A stretch of DNA of 64,000 nt from Streptomyces griseoluteus (lineage in GTDB: Bacteria > Actinomycetota > Actinomycetes > Streptomycetales > Streptomycetaceae), in contig NZ_SRRU01000004.1 of the NCBI RefSeq assembly GCF_004784465.1, positions 1-64,000 of the forward strand. Reading direction: 5' to 3'. Shown here piece by piece: positions 29,334 through 36,590 of this stretch (positions are counted from its first letter, which is position 1; each line of letters opens with the position of its first letter). The translations under genes were made by a program, and so were the position numbers. The notes beneath the pieces were generated by a model. The model had not been told where the DNA came from, ran no database searches, and was given only the letters and a program-made list of their open reading frames with translations.

Positions 29334-29913
29334 GGGGGTCAGCTTATCGGCTGGGTTGCCGAAGGTCGGGGGGTGGGGAAGTTGTGGGAACCTACGAGGC
29401 GGTCTGGCGGGGGCGGGGCGCCGCGGGGTCGGGGGCGTGGGTTCGTTGGCGGCTGCGGGTCCGTGGCGGCTTGTCGCGCAGTTCCCCGCGCCCCTGGGTG
29501 GGTGCGGTGGGAGGGGGCCGGGAAGCTGGGCCCGCTCAGTCGCCGAGGCACGCCTTGCGGGTGGGCGGCTGCGGGTCCGTGGTGGCTTGTCGCGCAGTTC
29601 CCCGCGCCCCTGAGGGGTGGCATGGCGGAAGTGGGTCGAAACGCCTTGTCGCTCCGCGCGCCGAGCCGCGCCTCATGGGGTGCGACGAGCCACGACGCCT
29701 CCAGCCCACTCCCGCTGTCCCCGCCTCGGGGGGGCGGGGAACTGCTCGACCGGCCATGACGGCCCGCCAGTCGCCACGCGCCTGCACACCTACGACCCGG
29801 TCCTCCGGCGAGTGAGCAGACAGGGGGCCTGCCCTGCTTCCGCTGCAGCCACCCCAGGGGCGCGGGGAACTGCGCGACCGGCCTCAGCGAACCCGCAGCC
29901 GCCCACGCGCTCC
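29334..29913. repeat. repeat-rich intergenic block between dnaX and purD
   Basis: No gene. Four copies of a dispersed Streptomyces repeat with core GCGCGGGGAACTGCGCGAC: two in reverse orientation (core inside 29448-29496 and 29564-29612, preceded by the same GGCGGCTGCGGGTCCGTGG, 116 bases apart) and two in forward orientation (about 29727-29760, degenerate, and 29855-29908). The opposed pairs could fold into a long imperfect hairpin. It lies downstream of dnaX and upstream of purD. Confidence 0.8.
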
Positions 29914-32064
29914 TTACTGGTCGTGGGAGAACTCGTCCAAGACGGTTGCGCCGAGTTCGCGGACGATCAGGTCCCGGCCGGAGAGGGCGGATTCGTCGAG
30001 GTCGGGGTCGTCGTCGGCGGGGGTGTCGTCCTCGGGGGAGACGGGGGGCGGTTCGGGGGCCGGGGGTCTCGGGGCCGGGGCCGGCTGGGCGCTCTGGGAG
30101 GGGGCGCTCTGCTGTGGGGCAGCGGGGCGGGAGGGGGCCGGGGCGCCGTAGCCGCCGCCCGCGCCGCCTCCGCCGAAGCCGGGGGCGCCACCCGAGGGCG
30201 GGGGTGCCGAGCCGCCGCCGGAGGGGTCGATGACCGCCTCGATCTTCCACTGGACGTTGAACTGCTCGGCCAGCGCCTGCCGCAGTACGTCCTCGCTGCC
30301 GCTGGCGGAGAAGTTGTCGCGGGCGCCGGCGCTGGCGAAGCCGAGCTGGAGGGTGGTGCCGTCGAAGCCGGTCACCTGGGCGTTCTGGCTGAGCAGAATC
30401 CAGGTGAAGCGGCGACGGTTCTTGACGGCCTCCAGGATGTTCGGCCAGAGCGTGCGGGGGTCGAGCCCGCCGGAAGGGGCGGGCGCGGGGGCAGCGGGCT
30501 GCTGGGGCGGGCTCGGGGCCTGCGACCGGCTGGGCGGGGTCTGCTGCGGCCGGCTCGGGCCCTGGCCCGCCGGGGTGGCGGTGGGCCACGCGCCGGAGCG
30601 CCGGCCGCCACCGGCGGGAGCCGCGGTGGGCCAGGCGCCGGGAGCAGCCGGAGCGGCGGGCGCGGCTTCCGGGGCAGGCGCCGGAGCCGGAGCGGGCGGC
30701 GGGGTCGGAGCGGGGGCCTGCGCCACCGGGGCAGGAGCAGGCGCCGTACCCCCGCCGGGTCCCACGGGATTCCGTACCGCCGCACGAGCGGCAGCCGGCC
30801 CTCCACCGGGCGGCACAGGACTCGCGACCGGGGCCACCGCGCCGGGGTGCGCCTCGGGCGCAGGCACATACTGCATGGCCGGCGCGCCGGTACCCGCCGA
30901 GAAGTTCACGCCCCGCTCGATGCGGTCGAGCCGGGCCATGACGGAACGCTCGTCGCCGTACGCGGCGGGAAGCATCACACGCGCGCAGATGAGTTCGAGC
31001 TGGAGACGGGGCGAGTTGGCGCCGCGCATCTCGGTGAGGCCCTCGTTGACGAGGTCGGCGGCGCGGCTCAGCTCGGCGGCGCCGAAGATCTCGGCCTGGG
31101 CCTGCATCCGCTCCAGCACATCGGCAGGGGCGTCGATGAGTCCCTTGTCGGCGGCGTCGGGCACGGCGGCGAGGATCACCAGGTCGCGCAGCCGCTCCAG
31201 CAGGTCGGCGACGAAGCGGCGGGGGTCGTTGCCGCCCTCGATGACGTGGTCGACGACCTCGAAGGCCGCGGCCCCGTCCCCCGTGGCGAAGGCTTCGACG
31301 ACGGAGTCGAGGAGGGACCCGTCGGTGTAGCCGAGGAGGGAGGTGGCCATGGGGTACGTCACACCGTCCGCACCGGCACCGGCGAGGAGCTGGTCCATGA
31401 CGGACATGGAGTCACGCACGGACCCCTGACCCGCGCGCACGACCAGCGGCAGTACGCCCTCCGCGACCGGGATGGCCTCCTTCTGGCACACCTCGCCGAG
31501 GTACTCGCGCAGGGTGCCGGGCGGGACGAGCCGGAAGGGGTAGTGGTGCGTACGCGACCGGATGGTCCCGATGACCTTCTCGGGCTCGGTGGTGGCGAAG
31601 ATGAATTTGAGGTGCTCCGGCGGCTCCTCGACGACCTTCAGCAGCGCGTTGAAGCCGGCCGACGTGACCATGTGGGCCTCATCGATGATGTAGATCTTGT
31701 ACCGGCTGCCGGCGGGCCCGAAGAACGCCTTCTCACGCAGCTCACGGGCGTCGTCCACACCACCGTGGGAGGCGGCGTCGATCTCGATGACGTCGATCGA
31801 ACCGGGCCCGTTGCGCGCGAGGTCGCGGCAGGACTGGCACTCGCCGCAGGGGGTGGGGGTGGGACCCTGCTCACAGTTGAGACAACGGGCCAGGATGCGG
31901 GCACTGGTCGTCTTGCCACAGCCGCGCGGCCCGCTGAACAGGTACGCGTGATTGACCCGGTTGTTCCGCAGCGCCTGCTGCAGCGGGTCGGTTACGTGCT
32001 CCTGCCCGATGACCTCGGCGAAGGTCTCCGGGCGGTAGCGGCGGTACAAGGCGAGAGACGACAC
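29914..32064 (-). CDS. dnaX: DNA polymerase III gamma/tau subunit
   Basis: 716 residues. Clamp-loader ATPase: Walker A GPRGCGKTT, zinc finger CLNC...CGECQSC, DEAH-type Walker B (IIDEAHM), sensor 1 FIFATTEPEKVIGTIRSR (arginine finger). A Pro/Ala-rich linker of about 150 residues (roughly 420-570) separates the AAA+ core from the tau-like C-terminal domain that contacts the polymerase. The GTG at 32064 has no Shine-Dalgarno sequence but a TATAAC -10 element 9 bases upstream, so the mRNA is likely leaderless or nearly so. The SRP RNA gene precedes it. Confidence 0.95.
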   Translation of the reverse strand: MSSLALYRRYRPETFAEVIGQEHVTDPLQQALRNNRVNHAYLFSGPRGCGKTTSARILARCLNCEQGPTPTPCGECQSCRDLARNGPGSIDVIEIDAASHGGVDDARELREKAFFGPAGSRYKIYIIDEAHMVTSAGFNALLKVVEEPPEHLKFIFATTEPEKVIGTIRSRTHHYPFRLVPPGTLREYLGEVCQKEAIPVAEGVLPLVVRAGQGSVRDSMSVMDQLLAGAGADGVTYPMATSLLGYTDGSLLDSVVEAFATGDGAAAFEVVDHVIEGGNDPRRFVADLLERLRDLVILAAVPDAADKGLIDAPADVLERMQAQAEIFGAAELSRAADLVNEGLTEMRGANSPRLQLELICARVMLPAAYGDERSVMARLDRIERGVNFSAGTGAPAMQYVPAPEAHPGAVAPVASPVPPGGGPAAARAAVRNPVGPGGGTAPAPAPVAQAPAPTPPPAPAPAPAPEAAPAAPAAPGAWPTAAPAGGGRRSGAWPTATPAGQGPSRPQQTPPSRSQAPSPPQQPAAPAPAPSGGLDPRTLWPNILEAVKNRRRFTWILLSQNAQVTGFDGTTLQLGFASAGARDNFSASGSEDVLRQALAEQFNVQWKIEAVIDPSGGGSAPPPSGGAPGFGGGGAGGGYGAPAPSRPAAPQQSAPSQSAQPAPAPRPPAPEPPPVSPEDDTPADDDPDLDESALSGRDLIVRELGATVLDEFSHDQ

Positions 32065-32073
32065 GCATACGAG

Positions 32074-32079
32074 GTTATA
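32074..32079 (-). promoter_or_regulatory. -10 element of a leaderless dnaX transcript
   Basis: TATAAC read on the minus strand ends 9 bases before the dnaX GTG. No ribosome binding site lies between. The -35 region is not clear. Confidence 0.5.
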
Positions 32080-32210
32080 GGCGCCCACCGACATCCGGAC
32101 TCGACGCGGGTTCCGGCGCAGGTCAGCGGCTTGGGCATCTCCTGGCCGCCCGTACACCCACCCGGGTCACCCGGACCGGCCGCGATCCCTCTGCCCCCGG
32201 AAACACAAGG

Positions 32211-32296
32211 GCCCCCCACGCACCCGCCAGAGCCAACCTACCCTTGCTGCCTTCCGGCCCTGGGGGAGTTCAGTCAGATAGCGCCGCGTGAGGGGC
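32211..32296 (-). ncRNA. ffs: signal recognition particle small RNA (4.5S-type)
   Basis: On the minus strand the diagnostic SRP apical motif GGCCGGAAGGCAGCAAGGGT is present, and the ends pair over 11 bp (GCCCCTCACGC with GCGTGGGGGGC, one G-U). Length about 86 nt, close to the known Streptomyces scRNA. Ends are set from this pairing and could differ by a few bases. It partners Ffh for membrane targeting. Position upstream of dnaX is typical. Confidence 0.93.
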
Positions 32297-32372
32297 TGCG
32301 CAAAGAGTACCTGATCCGGGGGCGGGGGGACGAGTTCGCGACCACTCCTTCCGGTCATGTAATGTCTCCCTC

Positions 32373-32457
32373 GGAGGATTCGCCTAGAGGCCTAGGGCGC
32401 ACGCTTGGAAAGCGTGTTGGGGGCAACCCCTCACGAGTTCGAATCTCGTATCCTCCG
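32373..32457 (+). tRNA. tRNA-Ser(GGA)
   Basis: 85 nt with long variable arm; acceptor GGAGGAT/ATCCTCC, anticodon stem ACGCT/AGCGT around TTGGAAA (GGA), T-loop TTCGAAT. CCA is encoded (32458-32460). Its 3' flank is duplicated at 35594-35662. Confidence 0.97.
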
Positions 32458-32515
32458 CCAGTGCCTCACCGGGCACGATGTCGAAGGGCCCCGCTGCTTG
32501 CAGCGGGGCCCTTCG
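32457..32515. repeat. left direct repeat of arsenic island (att-like)
   Basis: Begins at the last base of tRNA-Ser: GCCAGTGCCTCACCGG, then CACGATGTCGA and the terminator hairpin. The same succession recurs at 35605-35662 with a one-base length difference and paired changes in the stem. Confidence 0.85.
32482..32515 (+). terminator. tRNA-Ser(GGA) terminator
   Basis: 16-bp perfect stem CGAAGGGCCCCGCTGC with complement (32482-32497 and 32500-32515). Confidence 0.88.
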
Positions 32516-32579
32516 TCGTTGTCCGTGTCGGTGAGCGTGGTGCAGACGGCCGTCGCGGACACCGGCGTCCCGAAGCAGG

Positions 32580-32605
32580 CAGGCCCCGGCTTGGTCCGGG
32601 GCCTG
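32580..32605 (-). terminator. hairpin at the end of the ars operon
   Basis: 10-bp stem CAGGCCCCGG/CCGGGGCCTG around a 6-base loop, 22 bases past the stop of the acetyltransferase gene. Confidence 0.7.
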
Positions 32606-32626
32606 ACTTGTCGGTCCGCGTTCGCT

Positions 32627-33133
32627 CTATGCGACAAGCGGGCTGCGGCGTTCGACCAGGACGACATCGCGCCATACGCCGTGGTGCCGGCCGATGCGCT
32701 CGCGAGTGCCGATGACACGGAACCCCACCCGTTGATGCAGAGTGAGACTGCTGGTGTTCTCGGGGAAGATGCCGGACTGGATCGTCCAGATACCCGCCGC
32801 CTCCGTCGATCCGAACAAGGCCCGCAGAAGACCTGAGCCCACCCCTCGGCCGCGGGCTTCGGGGTGGACGTACACCGAGTGTTCGACGACGCCGGCATAC
32901 GCGCATCGGTCGGAGACCGGCACGGCGGCGACCCAGCCAAGCACCCGGCCCGCGTCGTCCAGGGCGACATGTCGGTGTTGCGGGAGCTTGGCGGCGTCGA
33001 ACTCCTCCCAGGTGGGAGCGGCGGTCTCGAAGGTGGCATGGCCTTCGTCGATGCCGAGTTGATAGATGGTCAGGACGTCGTAGGCATGCTCGACACCCAG
33101 CGCGGCGATGCGGCATTCACCGGCCGTGCCCAT
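32627..33133 (-). CDS. GNAT N-acetyltransferase, ArsN-like
   Basis: 168 residues with a GNAT fold: motif A SVYVHPEARGRGVGSGLLRAL gives the acetyl-CoA pyrophosphate loop, followed by NTSSLTLHQRVGFRVIGTRER. Similar to phosphinothricin-type acetyltransferases that accompany ars genes as ArsN, which can acetylate arsenical amino acids such as arsinothricin; here this role is inferred from context. ATG 33133 lies 2 bases after the arsC stop. Last gene of arsR-acr3-arsC-arsN. Confidence 0.82.
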   Translation of the reverse strand: MGTAGECRIAALGVEHAYDVLTIYQLGIDEGHATFETAAPTWEEFDAAKLPQHRHVALDDAGRVLGWVAAVPVSDRCAYAGVVEHSVYVHPEARGRGVGSGLLRALFGSTEAAGIWTIQSGIFPENTSSLTLHQRVGFRVIGTRERIGRHHGVWRDVVLVERRSPLVA

Positions 33134-33135
33134 GG

Positions 33136-33549
33136 TCAGCTCACCGGAGCGATCTCGTCGACCAGACCGCGGATGCGCTTCTCGATCTCCTCGCGGATCG
33201 GGCGAACGGCGTCCACGCCCTGCCCGGCCGGGTCGGGGAGCTCCCAGTCGAGGTAGCGCTTGCCGGGGAAGACGGGGCAGGTGTCGCCGCAGCCCATCGT
33301 GATCACGACGTCGGACGCCTGGACCGCCTCCACCGTGAGCACCTTGGGCACCTCGGCACTGATGTCGATGCCCGCCTCCGCCATGGCCTCGACGACCGCC
33401 GGGTTGACGGTGTCGGCGGGCGCGGAGCCCGCGGAGCGCACCTGTACGCGGTCGCCCGCGAAGTGGGTGAGGAAGGCGGCTGCCATCTGCGAGCGTCCGG
33501 CGTTGTGAACGCACACGAACAGAACAGACGGGATGGCGGTGTCAGACAT
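33136..33549 (-). CDS. arsC: arsenate reductase, LMW-phosphatase type
   Basis: 137 residues. The P-loop CVHNAGRS starts at Cys13; Cys87 and Cys91 (GCGDTC) are the candidate resolving cysteines, and Asp106 (LPDP) the general acid. It reduces arsenate to arsenite for export by Acr3. Electron donor thioredoxin or mycothiol cannot be told from sequence. The start overlaps the end of acr3 by 8 bases. Confidence 0.93.
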   Translation of the reverse strand: MSDTAIPSVLFVCVHNAGRSQMAAAFLTHFAGDRVQVRSAGSAPADTVNPAVVEAMAEAGIDISAEVPKVLTVEAVQASDVVITMGCGDTCPVFPGKRYLDWELPDPAGQGVDAVRPIREEIEKRIRGLVDEIAPVS

Positions 33550-34642
33550 GGGCTGAATCTTCCTGGGGTGCGGGGAGAGCGGCTGGGGCGGTGAAGTAGC
33601 GGCGCGCGTACAAGGCGACGTACACGAGGCCGATCAGAGCGGGCACCTCGATGAGGGGGCCGACGACGCCGGCGAGGGCCTGGCCGGAGGTGGCGCCGAA
33701 GGTGGCGACGGCGACGGCGATGGCCAGTTCGAAGTTGTTGCCCGCAGCGGTGAACGCCAGCGTCGTGGTCCGTGAGTGGTCGAGGCCGACCGCGCGGCCC
33801 AGGGCCATGGACCCGGCCCACATGACAGCGAAGTAGACCAGCAGCGGCAGGGCGATGCGGGCGACGTCCAGCGGCTGTGAGGTGATCGCGTCACCTTGCA
33901 GGGCGAAGAGGATGACGATCGTGAACAGCAGCCCGTACAGGGCGAAGGGGCCGATGCGTGGGACGAGCTTGGTCTCGTACCAGGCGCGGCCCTTGGTCTT
34001 CTCGCCGATGCGGCGGGTGAGGTAGCCGGCGGCGAGCGGGATGCCGAGGAAGATGAGCACACTGCGGGCGATCTCCCACACCGACACGTCCAGTGCGGTC
34101 TGCTCCAGGCCGAGCCGGCCGGGCAGGACGGAGAGGTAGAACCAGCCCAGCGCCGAGAACGCGATCACCTGGAAGACGGAGTTCAGGGCGACCAGGACGG
34201 CGGCGGCTTCCCGGTGGCCGCACGCGAGGTCGTTCCAGATGATGACCATGGCGATGCAGCGGGCCAGGCCCACGATGATCAGGCCGGTGCGATAGGCGGG
34301 CAGGTCGGGCAGGAACAGCCAGGCCAGGGCGAACATGAGCGCCGGGCCGGCCACCCAGTTCAGCAGCAGGGAGGGCAGCAGCAGGCGGCGGTCGCGGGTG
34401 ACGGTGCCGATGCGGTCGTAACGGACCTTGGCCAGCACCGGGTACATCATCACCAGCAGGCCCAGGGCGATCGGCAGGGACACCCCCGTCACGGTCACCT
34501 TGGCCAGCGCATCCCCCAGGCCGGGGACCAGGCGGCCCAGTCCGAGCCCTACGGCCATGGCCGCGAGAATCCAGACGGCCAGGTAGCGGTCGACGAAGGA
34601 CAGGCGTCCGGCCACGTTCCCTTCGGGTACGGCAGTGCTCAC
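33542..34642 (-). CDS. acr3: arsenite efflux transporter ACR3
   Basis: 366 residues, ten predicted membrane segments. Family marks: VGLARCIAMVIIWNDLACG with the essential conserved Cys, and FTAAGNNFELAIAVAVATFG. Exports arsenite using the proton motive force. The ATG overlaps the arsR stop by 4 bases, so translation is coupled. Confidence 0.95.
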   Translation of the reverse strand: MSTAVPEGNVAGRLSFVDRYLAVWILAAMAVGLGLGRLVPGLGDALAKVTVTGVSLPIALGLLVMMYPVLAKVRYDRIGTVTRDRRLLLPSLLLNWVAGPALMFALAWLFLPDLPAYRTGLIIVGLARCIAMVIIWNDLACGHREAAAVLVALNSVFQVIAFSALGWFYLSVLPGRLGLEQTALDVSVWEIARSVLIFLGIPLAAGYLTRRIGEKTKGRAWYETKLVPRIGPFALYGLLFTIVILFALQGDAITSQPLDVARIALPLLVYFAVMWAGSMALGRAVGLDHSRTTTLAFTAAGNNFELAIAVAVATFGATSGQALAGVVGPLIEVPALIGLVYVALYARRYFTAPAALPAPQEDSAHV

Positions 34643-35046
34643 GAGGCAGCTCCCGCCGCTGCGGTGCGCCCGGGCAGCGGCTCACCCGCAGGACGCGTGA
34701 GGATGCCGGCGAGACGGTCGGTCATCTCCGGCACGAGCCAGTAGTAGACCCAGGTGCCGCGCCGCTCGCAGTCGATCAGGCCCGCCTGACGCAGCAGCTT
34801 CAGGTGGTGCGAGATCGTCGGCTGGGACAACTCGAACGCCGGGGTCAGGTCACAGACGCACACCTCACCGCCCGCACGGGAGGCGATCATCGACAGCAGG
34901 CGCAGCCGCACCGGATCACCCAGCGCCTTGAACACCTTCGCCAGCTCCACGGCCTGGCTCTCGTCCAGGGGAGCGGTCAGCAGCCCGGGGCAGCACGCTC
35001 CGGCGTCATCGATCTGACCGAGCACCACCAGCTCTTGATTCGACAT
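34639..35046 (-). CDS. arsR: ArsR-family arsenic-responsive repressor
   Basis: 135 residues. Winged helix with the metal site EVCVCDLTPAF in helix alpha3 and recognition helix LSQPTISHHLKLLRQAGL. An additional Cys pair near the N terminus (GACCPG) may contribute to arsenite sensing. It should repress both its own operon and divergent arsI from the inverted repeat in the 78-base gap. ATG 35046. Confidence 0.95.
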   Translation of the reverse strand: MSNQELVVLGQIDDAGACCPGLLTAPLDESQAVELAKVFKALGDPVRLRLLSMIASRAGGEVCVCDLTPAFELSQPTISHHLKLLRQAGLIDCERRGTWVYYWLVPEMTDRLAGILTRPAGEPLPGRTAAAGAAS

Positions 35047-35083
35047 GTCTCTATGTTGACAGCCTTCGATCCAGCACGCAATC

Positions 35084-35107
35084 TTGCATCGACAGACGTC
35101 AATGCAA
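35084..35107. promoter_or_regulatory. candidate ArsR operator
   Basis: TTGCATCGAC and GTCAATGCAA form a 10-bp inverted repeat with one mismatch and a 4-base spacer, in the gap between arsR and arsI, 17 bases before the arsI start. Confidence 0.75.
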
Positions 35108-35124
35108 CCGGATGGGAGCCCGTC

Positions 35125-35595
35125 ATGTCCCGTGCTCAGCTCGCCCTGCGCGTCAGCGACCTCGAAGCGTCGATCACCTTCTACTCGAAGCTGTTCGGCA
35201 CCGAACCGGCCAAGCGGCGCGAGGGCTACGCCAACTTCGCCCTCACCGAACCCCCGCTGAAGCTCGTGCTGATCGAGGGCGAGCCCGGCGAGGAGACCCG
35301 CCTGGACCACCTGGGCGTCGAGGTCGAGTCCACCGACCAGGTCAACGCCGCCACCATCCGCCTCAAGGACGCCGGCCTGGCGACGTTCAAGGAGAACGAC
35401 ACCTCCTGCTGCTACGCCCTCCAGGACAAGGTCTGGGTCCACGGCCCCGGCAAGGAGCCCTGGGAGGTCTACGTCGTGAAGGCCGACGCCGGCACCCTCG
35501 GCAAGAGCGCCGACCCCAACGCCACCGGCGACGGCTGCTGCACCGGCCAGGCCACCGAGGAGAGCCCGGCAGCGGCCGGATGCGCCTGCGGCTGA
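35125..35595 (+). CDS. arsI: ArsI/CadI-type extradiol dioxygenase-fold enzyme (C-As lyase)
   Basis: 156 residues, vicinal-oxygen-chelate fold. Candidate iron ligands Gln5, His62 and Glu114 and the vicinal cysteines Cys95-Cys96 (TSCCYAL) have the same spacing as the residues I recall for Thermomonospora curvata ArsI (Gln8, His65, Glu117, Cys98-Cys99). ArsI cleaves the C-As bond of trivalent methyl- or aryl-arsenicals with Fe(II) and O2. The Cys-rich tail (GDGCCTG, GCACG) may bind metalloid. ATG 35125 has GGGAG 6 bases upstream. The stop lies inside the right direct repeat. Confidence 0.88.
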   Translation: MSRAQLALRVSDLEASITFYSKLFGTEPAKRREGYANFALTEPPLKLVLIEGEPGEETRLDHLGVEVESTDQVNAATIRLKDAGLATFKENDTSCCYALQDKVWVHGPGKEPWEVYVVKADAGTLGKSADPNATGDGCCTGQATEESPAAAGCACG

Positions 35596-35662
35596 GTTCG
35601 AATCGCCAGTGCCTCACCGGCACGATGTCGATGGGCCCCGTTGCTTGCAGCGGGGCCCATCG
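35594..35662. repeat. right direct repeat of arsenic island (att-like)
   Basis: GAGTTCGAATC (T-arm of tRNA-Ser) joined directly to GCCAGTGCCTCACCGG, CACGATGTCGA and a terminator hairpin; 13 bases of the tRNA 3' strand are missing. Confidence 0.82.
35629..35662 (+). terminator. arsI terminator (copy of tRNA-Ser terminator)
   Basis: 16-bp stem (35629-35644 with 35647-35662), one G-U. Compared with 32482-32515 one pair is changed on both strands (A-T to T-A), a compensatory difference showing the hairpin is kept by selection. Confidence 0.85.
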
Positions 35663-35750
35663 ACGTGTGTGCGTTCAAGTGGCTGGCCGCACGGACTGGT
35701 GACCCGCCAACGCTCCGACAGTGCCCAACCCAGGCCGCGCAGCCGACGGA

Positions 35751-35777
35751 GATATACTCGGTGGCATCTTCGATATA
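35751..35777. promoter_or_regulatory. candidate VapB operator/promoter
   Basis: Two GATATA hexamers (35751 and 35772) in an imperfect inverted arrangement, TATA-TCG and CGA-TATA, in an AT-rich patch right before the vapB ribosome binding site. Confidence 0.45.
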
Positions 35778-35790
35778 AGGAGGTGCACAC

Positions 35791-36006
35791 ATGAGCCGTA
35801 CCGTGATCGATCTCGATGACGACCTCTTGGCCGCTGTGGCCAAGGCACTCGGCACCGGCACCAAGAAGGAAACGGTGAACACCGCCCTTCGAGAGGTGCT
35901 GGAGAACCGCCGGCGAGCGCTCGCGATCACGCGGCTGCGGACTGCGGCCGGTGAGGGTGCCTTCGATCTGGACCTCTTCGAGGACAAGGGGAACTACCGC
36001 CGGTGA
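35791..36006 (+). CDS. vapB: VapB-type antitoxin
   Basis: 71 residues. N-terminal ribbon-helix-helix-like start TVIDLDDDLLAAVAKALG plus KKETVNTALREVLE, then a C-terminal tail (AFDLDLFEDKGNYRR) that usually wraps over the toxin active site. Strong ribosome binding site AAGGAGGTG. The stop overlaps the vapC start (GTGA). The complex should autorepress through the upstream repeats. Confidence 0.92.
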   Translation: MSRTVIDLDDDLLAAVAKALGTGTKKETVNTALREVLENRRRALAITRLRTAAGEGAFDLDLFEDKGNYRR

Positions 36007-36425
36007 ACGCGGCCCAGTTCCTGATCGACACGAGCGCGCTCGCCCGGTTCATGCGCGCCGACGCGGAACAGTACGGATGGGACCAGGCCGCCGCTGCCGG
36101 GCTGATCGCCACCTGCCCCATCACCGAGCTCGAGTTCTTCCACAGCGCCCGTTCCATCGAAGACCGGGCGCGAGGCATCGAGGACATGCGCATGATCTTC
36201 GGCTGGGTTCCGGTCGACGATCGCGCCTACGCCCGCGCCTGGCAGGTACAGGACGCCCTGACCGCACAAGGCCGGCATCGCAGCGCGGGGGCCGTGGACC
36301 TTGTGGTGGCTGCCACGGCAGAACTTCAGGGCCTGACCCTGCTCCACCGCGACCGTGACTTCGACTGCATCGCCGCCGTCACCGGCCAAGCACTCCAGTG
36401 GTACGGCCCCGAGCCGGGGAAGTAA
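36003..36425 (+). CDS. vapC: VapC-type PIN-domain ribonuclease toxin
   Basis: 140 residues. The acidic PIN residues are present: Asp9 (LIDTSAL), Glu42 (TELEF), Asp99 (GAVDLVVAA) and Asp117/Asp119 (HRDRDFD). It cleaves tRNA or rRNA when free of VapB. The GTG start at 36003 is coupled to vapB by a 4-base overlap. Directly after its stop begins the remnant of a minus-strand gene. Confidence 0.93.
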   Translation: MNAAQFLIDTSALARFMRADAEQYGWDQAAAAGLIATCPITELEFFHSARSIEDRARGIEDMRMIFGWVPVDDRAYARAWQVQDALTAQGRHRSAGAVDLVVAATAELQGLTLLHRDRDFDCIAAVTGQALQWYGPEPGK

Positions 36426-36429
36426 CCGG

Positions 36430-36590
36430 CACCCGAGTGCGGGCTGCTGTCCCTCTTCGGGCCCCACACTGGCCGCGGCGGAGAGCTCCCGGCCCATGTG
36501 GGTGCTCATCCACTCCGGGGTTGTGCCCTTGGCCCGGTGGGCGTCCATGGCCTGGTTCCGCGGGCCGTCGCACGTGGCCAGAGGGATCAC
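36430..36590 (-). pseudogene. truncated gene coupled to the gamma-PGA-hydrolase-like gene
   Basis: About 55 codons starting with GTG at 36590, with GGGAG 8 bases upstream and a 4-base GTGA overlap with the stop of the gene at 36587-37183. Codon third positions are nearly all G/C, which supports a true reading frame (IPLATCDGPRNQAMDAHR at the start). The frame then continues antisense into vapC, where it is not credible, so the real gene was cut at about 36430. I do not recognise the protein. Confidence 0.6.

Larger units (their letters stand above)
32461..35604. mobile_element. arsenic-resistance island at tRNA-Ser(GGA)
   Basis: A 3.1-kb block with arsN-like, arsC, acr3, arsR and arsI, flanked by direct repeats made of the tRNA-Ser 3' end and its downstream terminator. 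The right copy keeps only GAGTTCGAATC of the T-arm joined to GCCAGTG. No integrase is present, so the block is either a remnant of an integrated element or an insertion by recombination between such flanks. Neighbouring dnaX/ffs is core; the block interrupts the core gene order. Confidence 0.65.
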
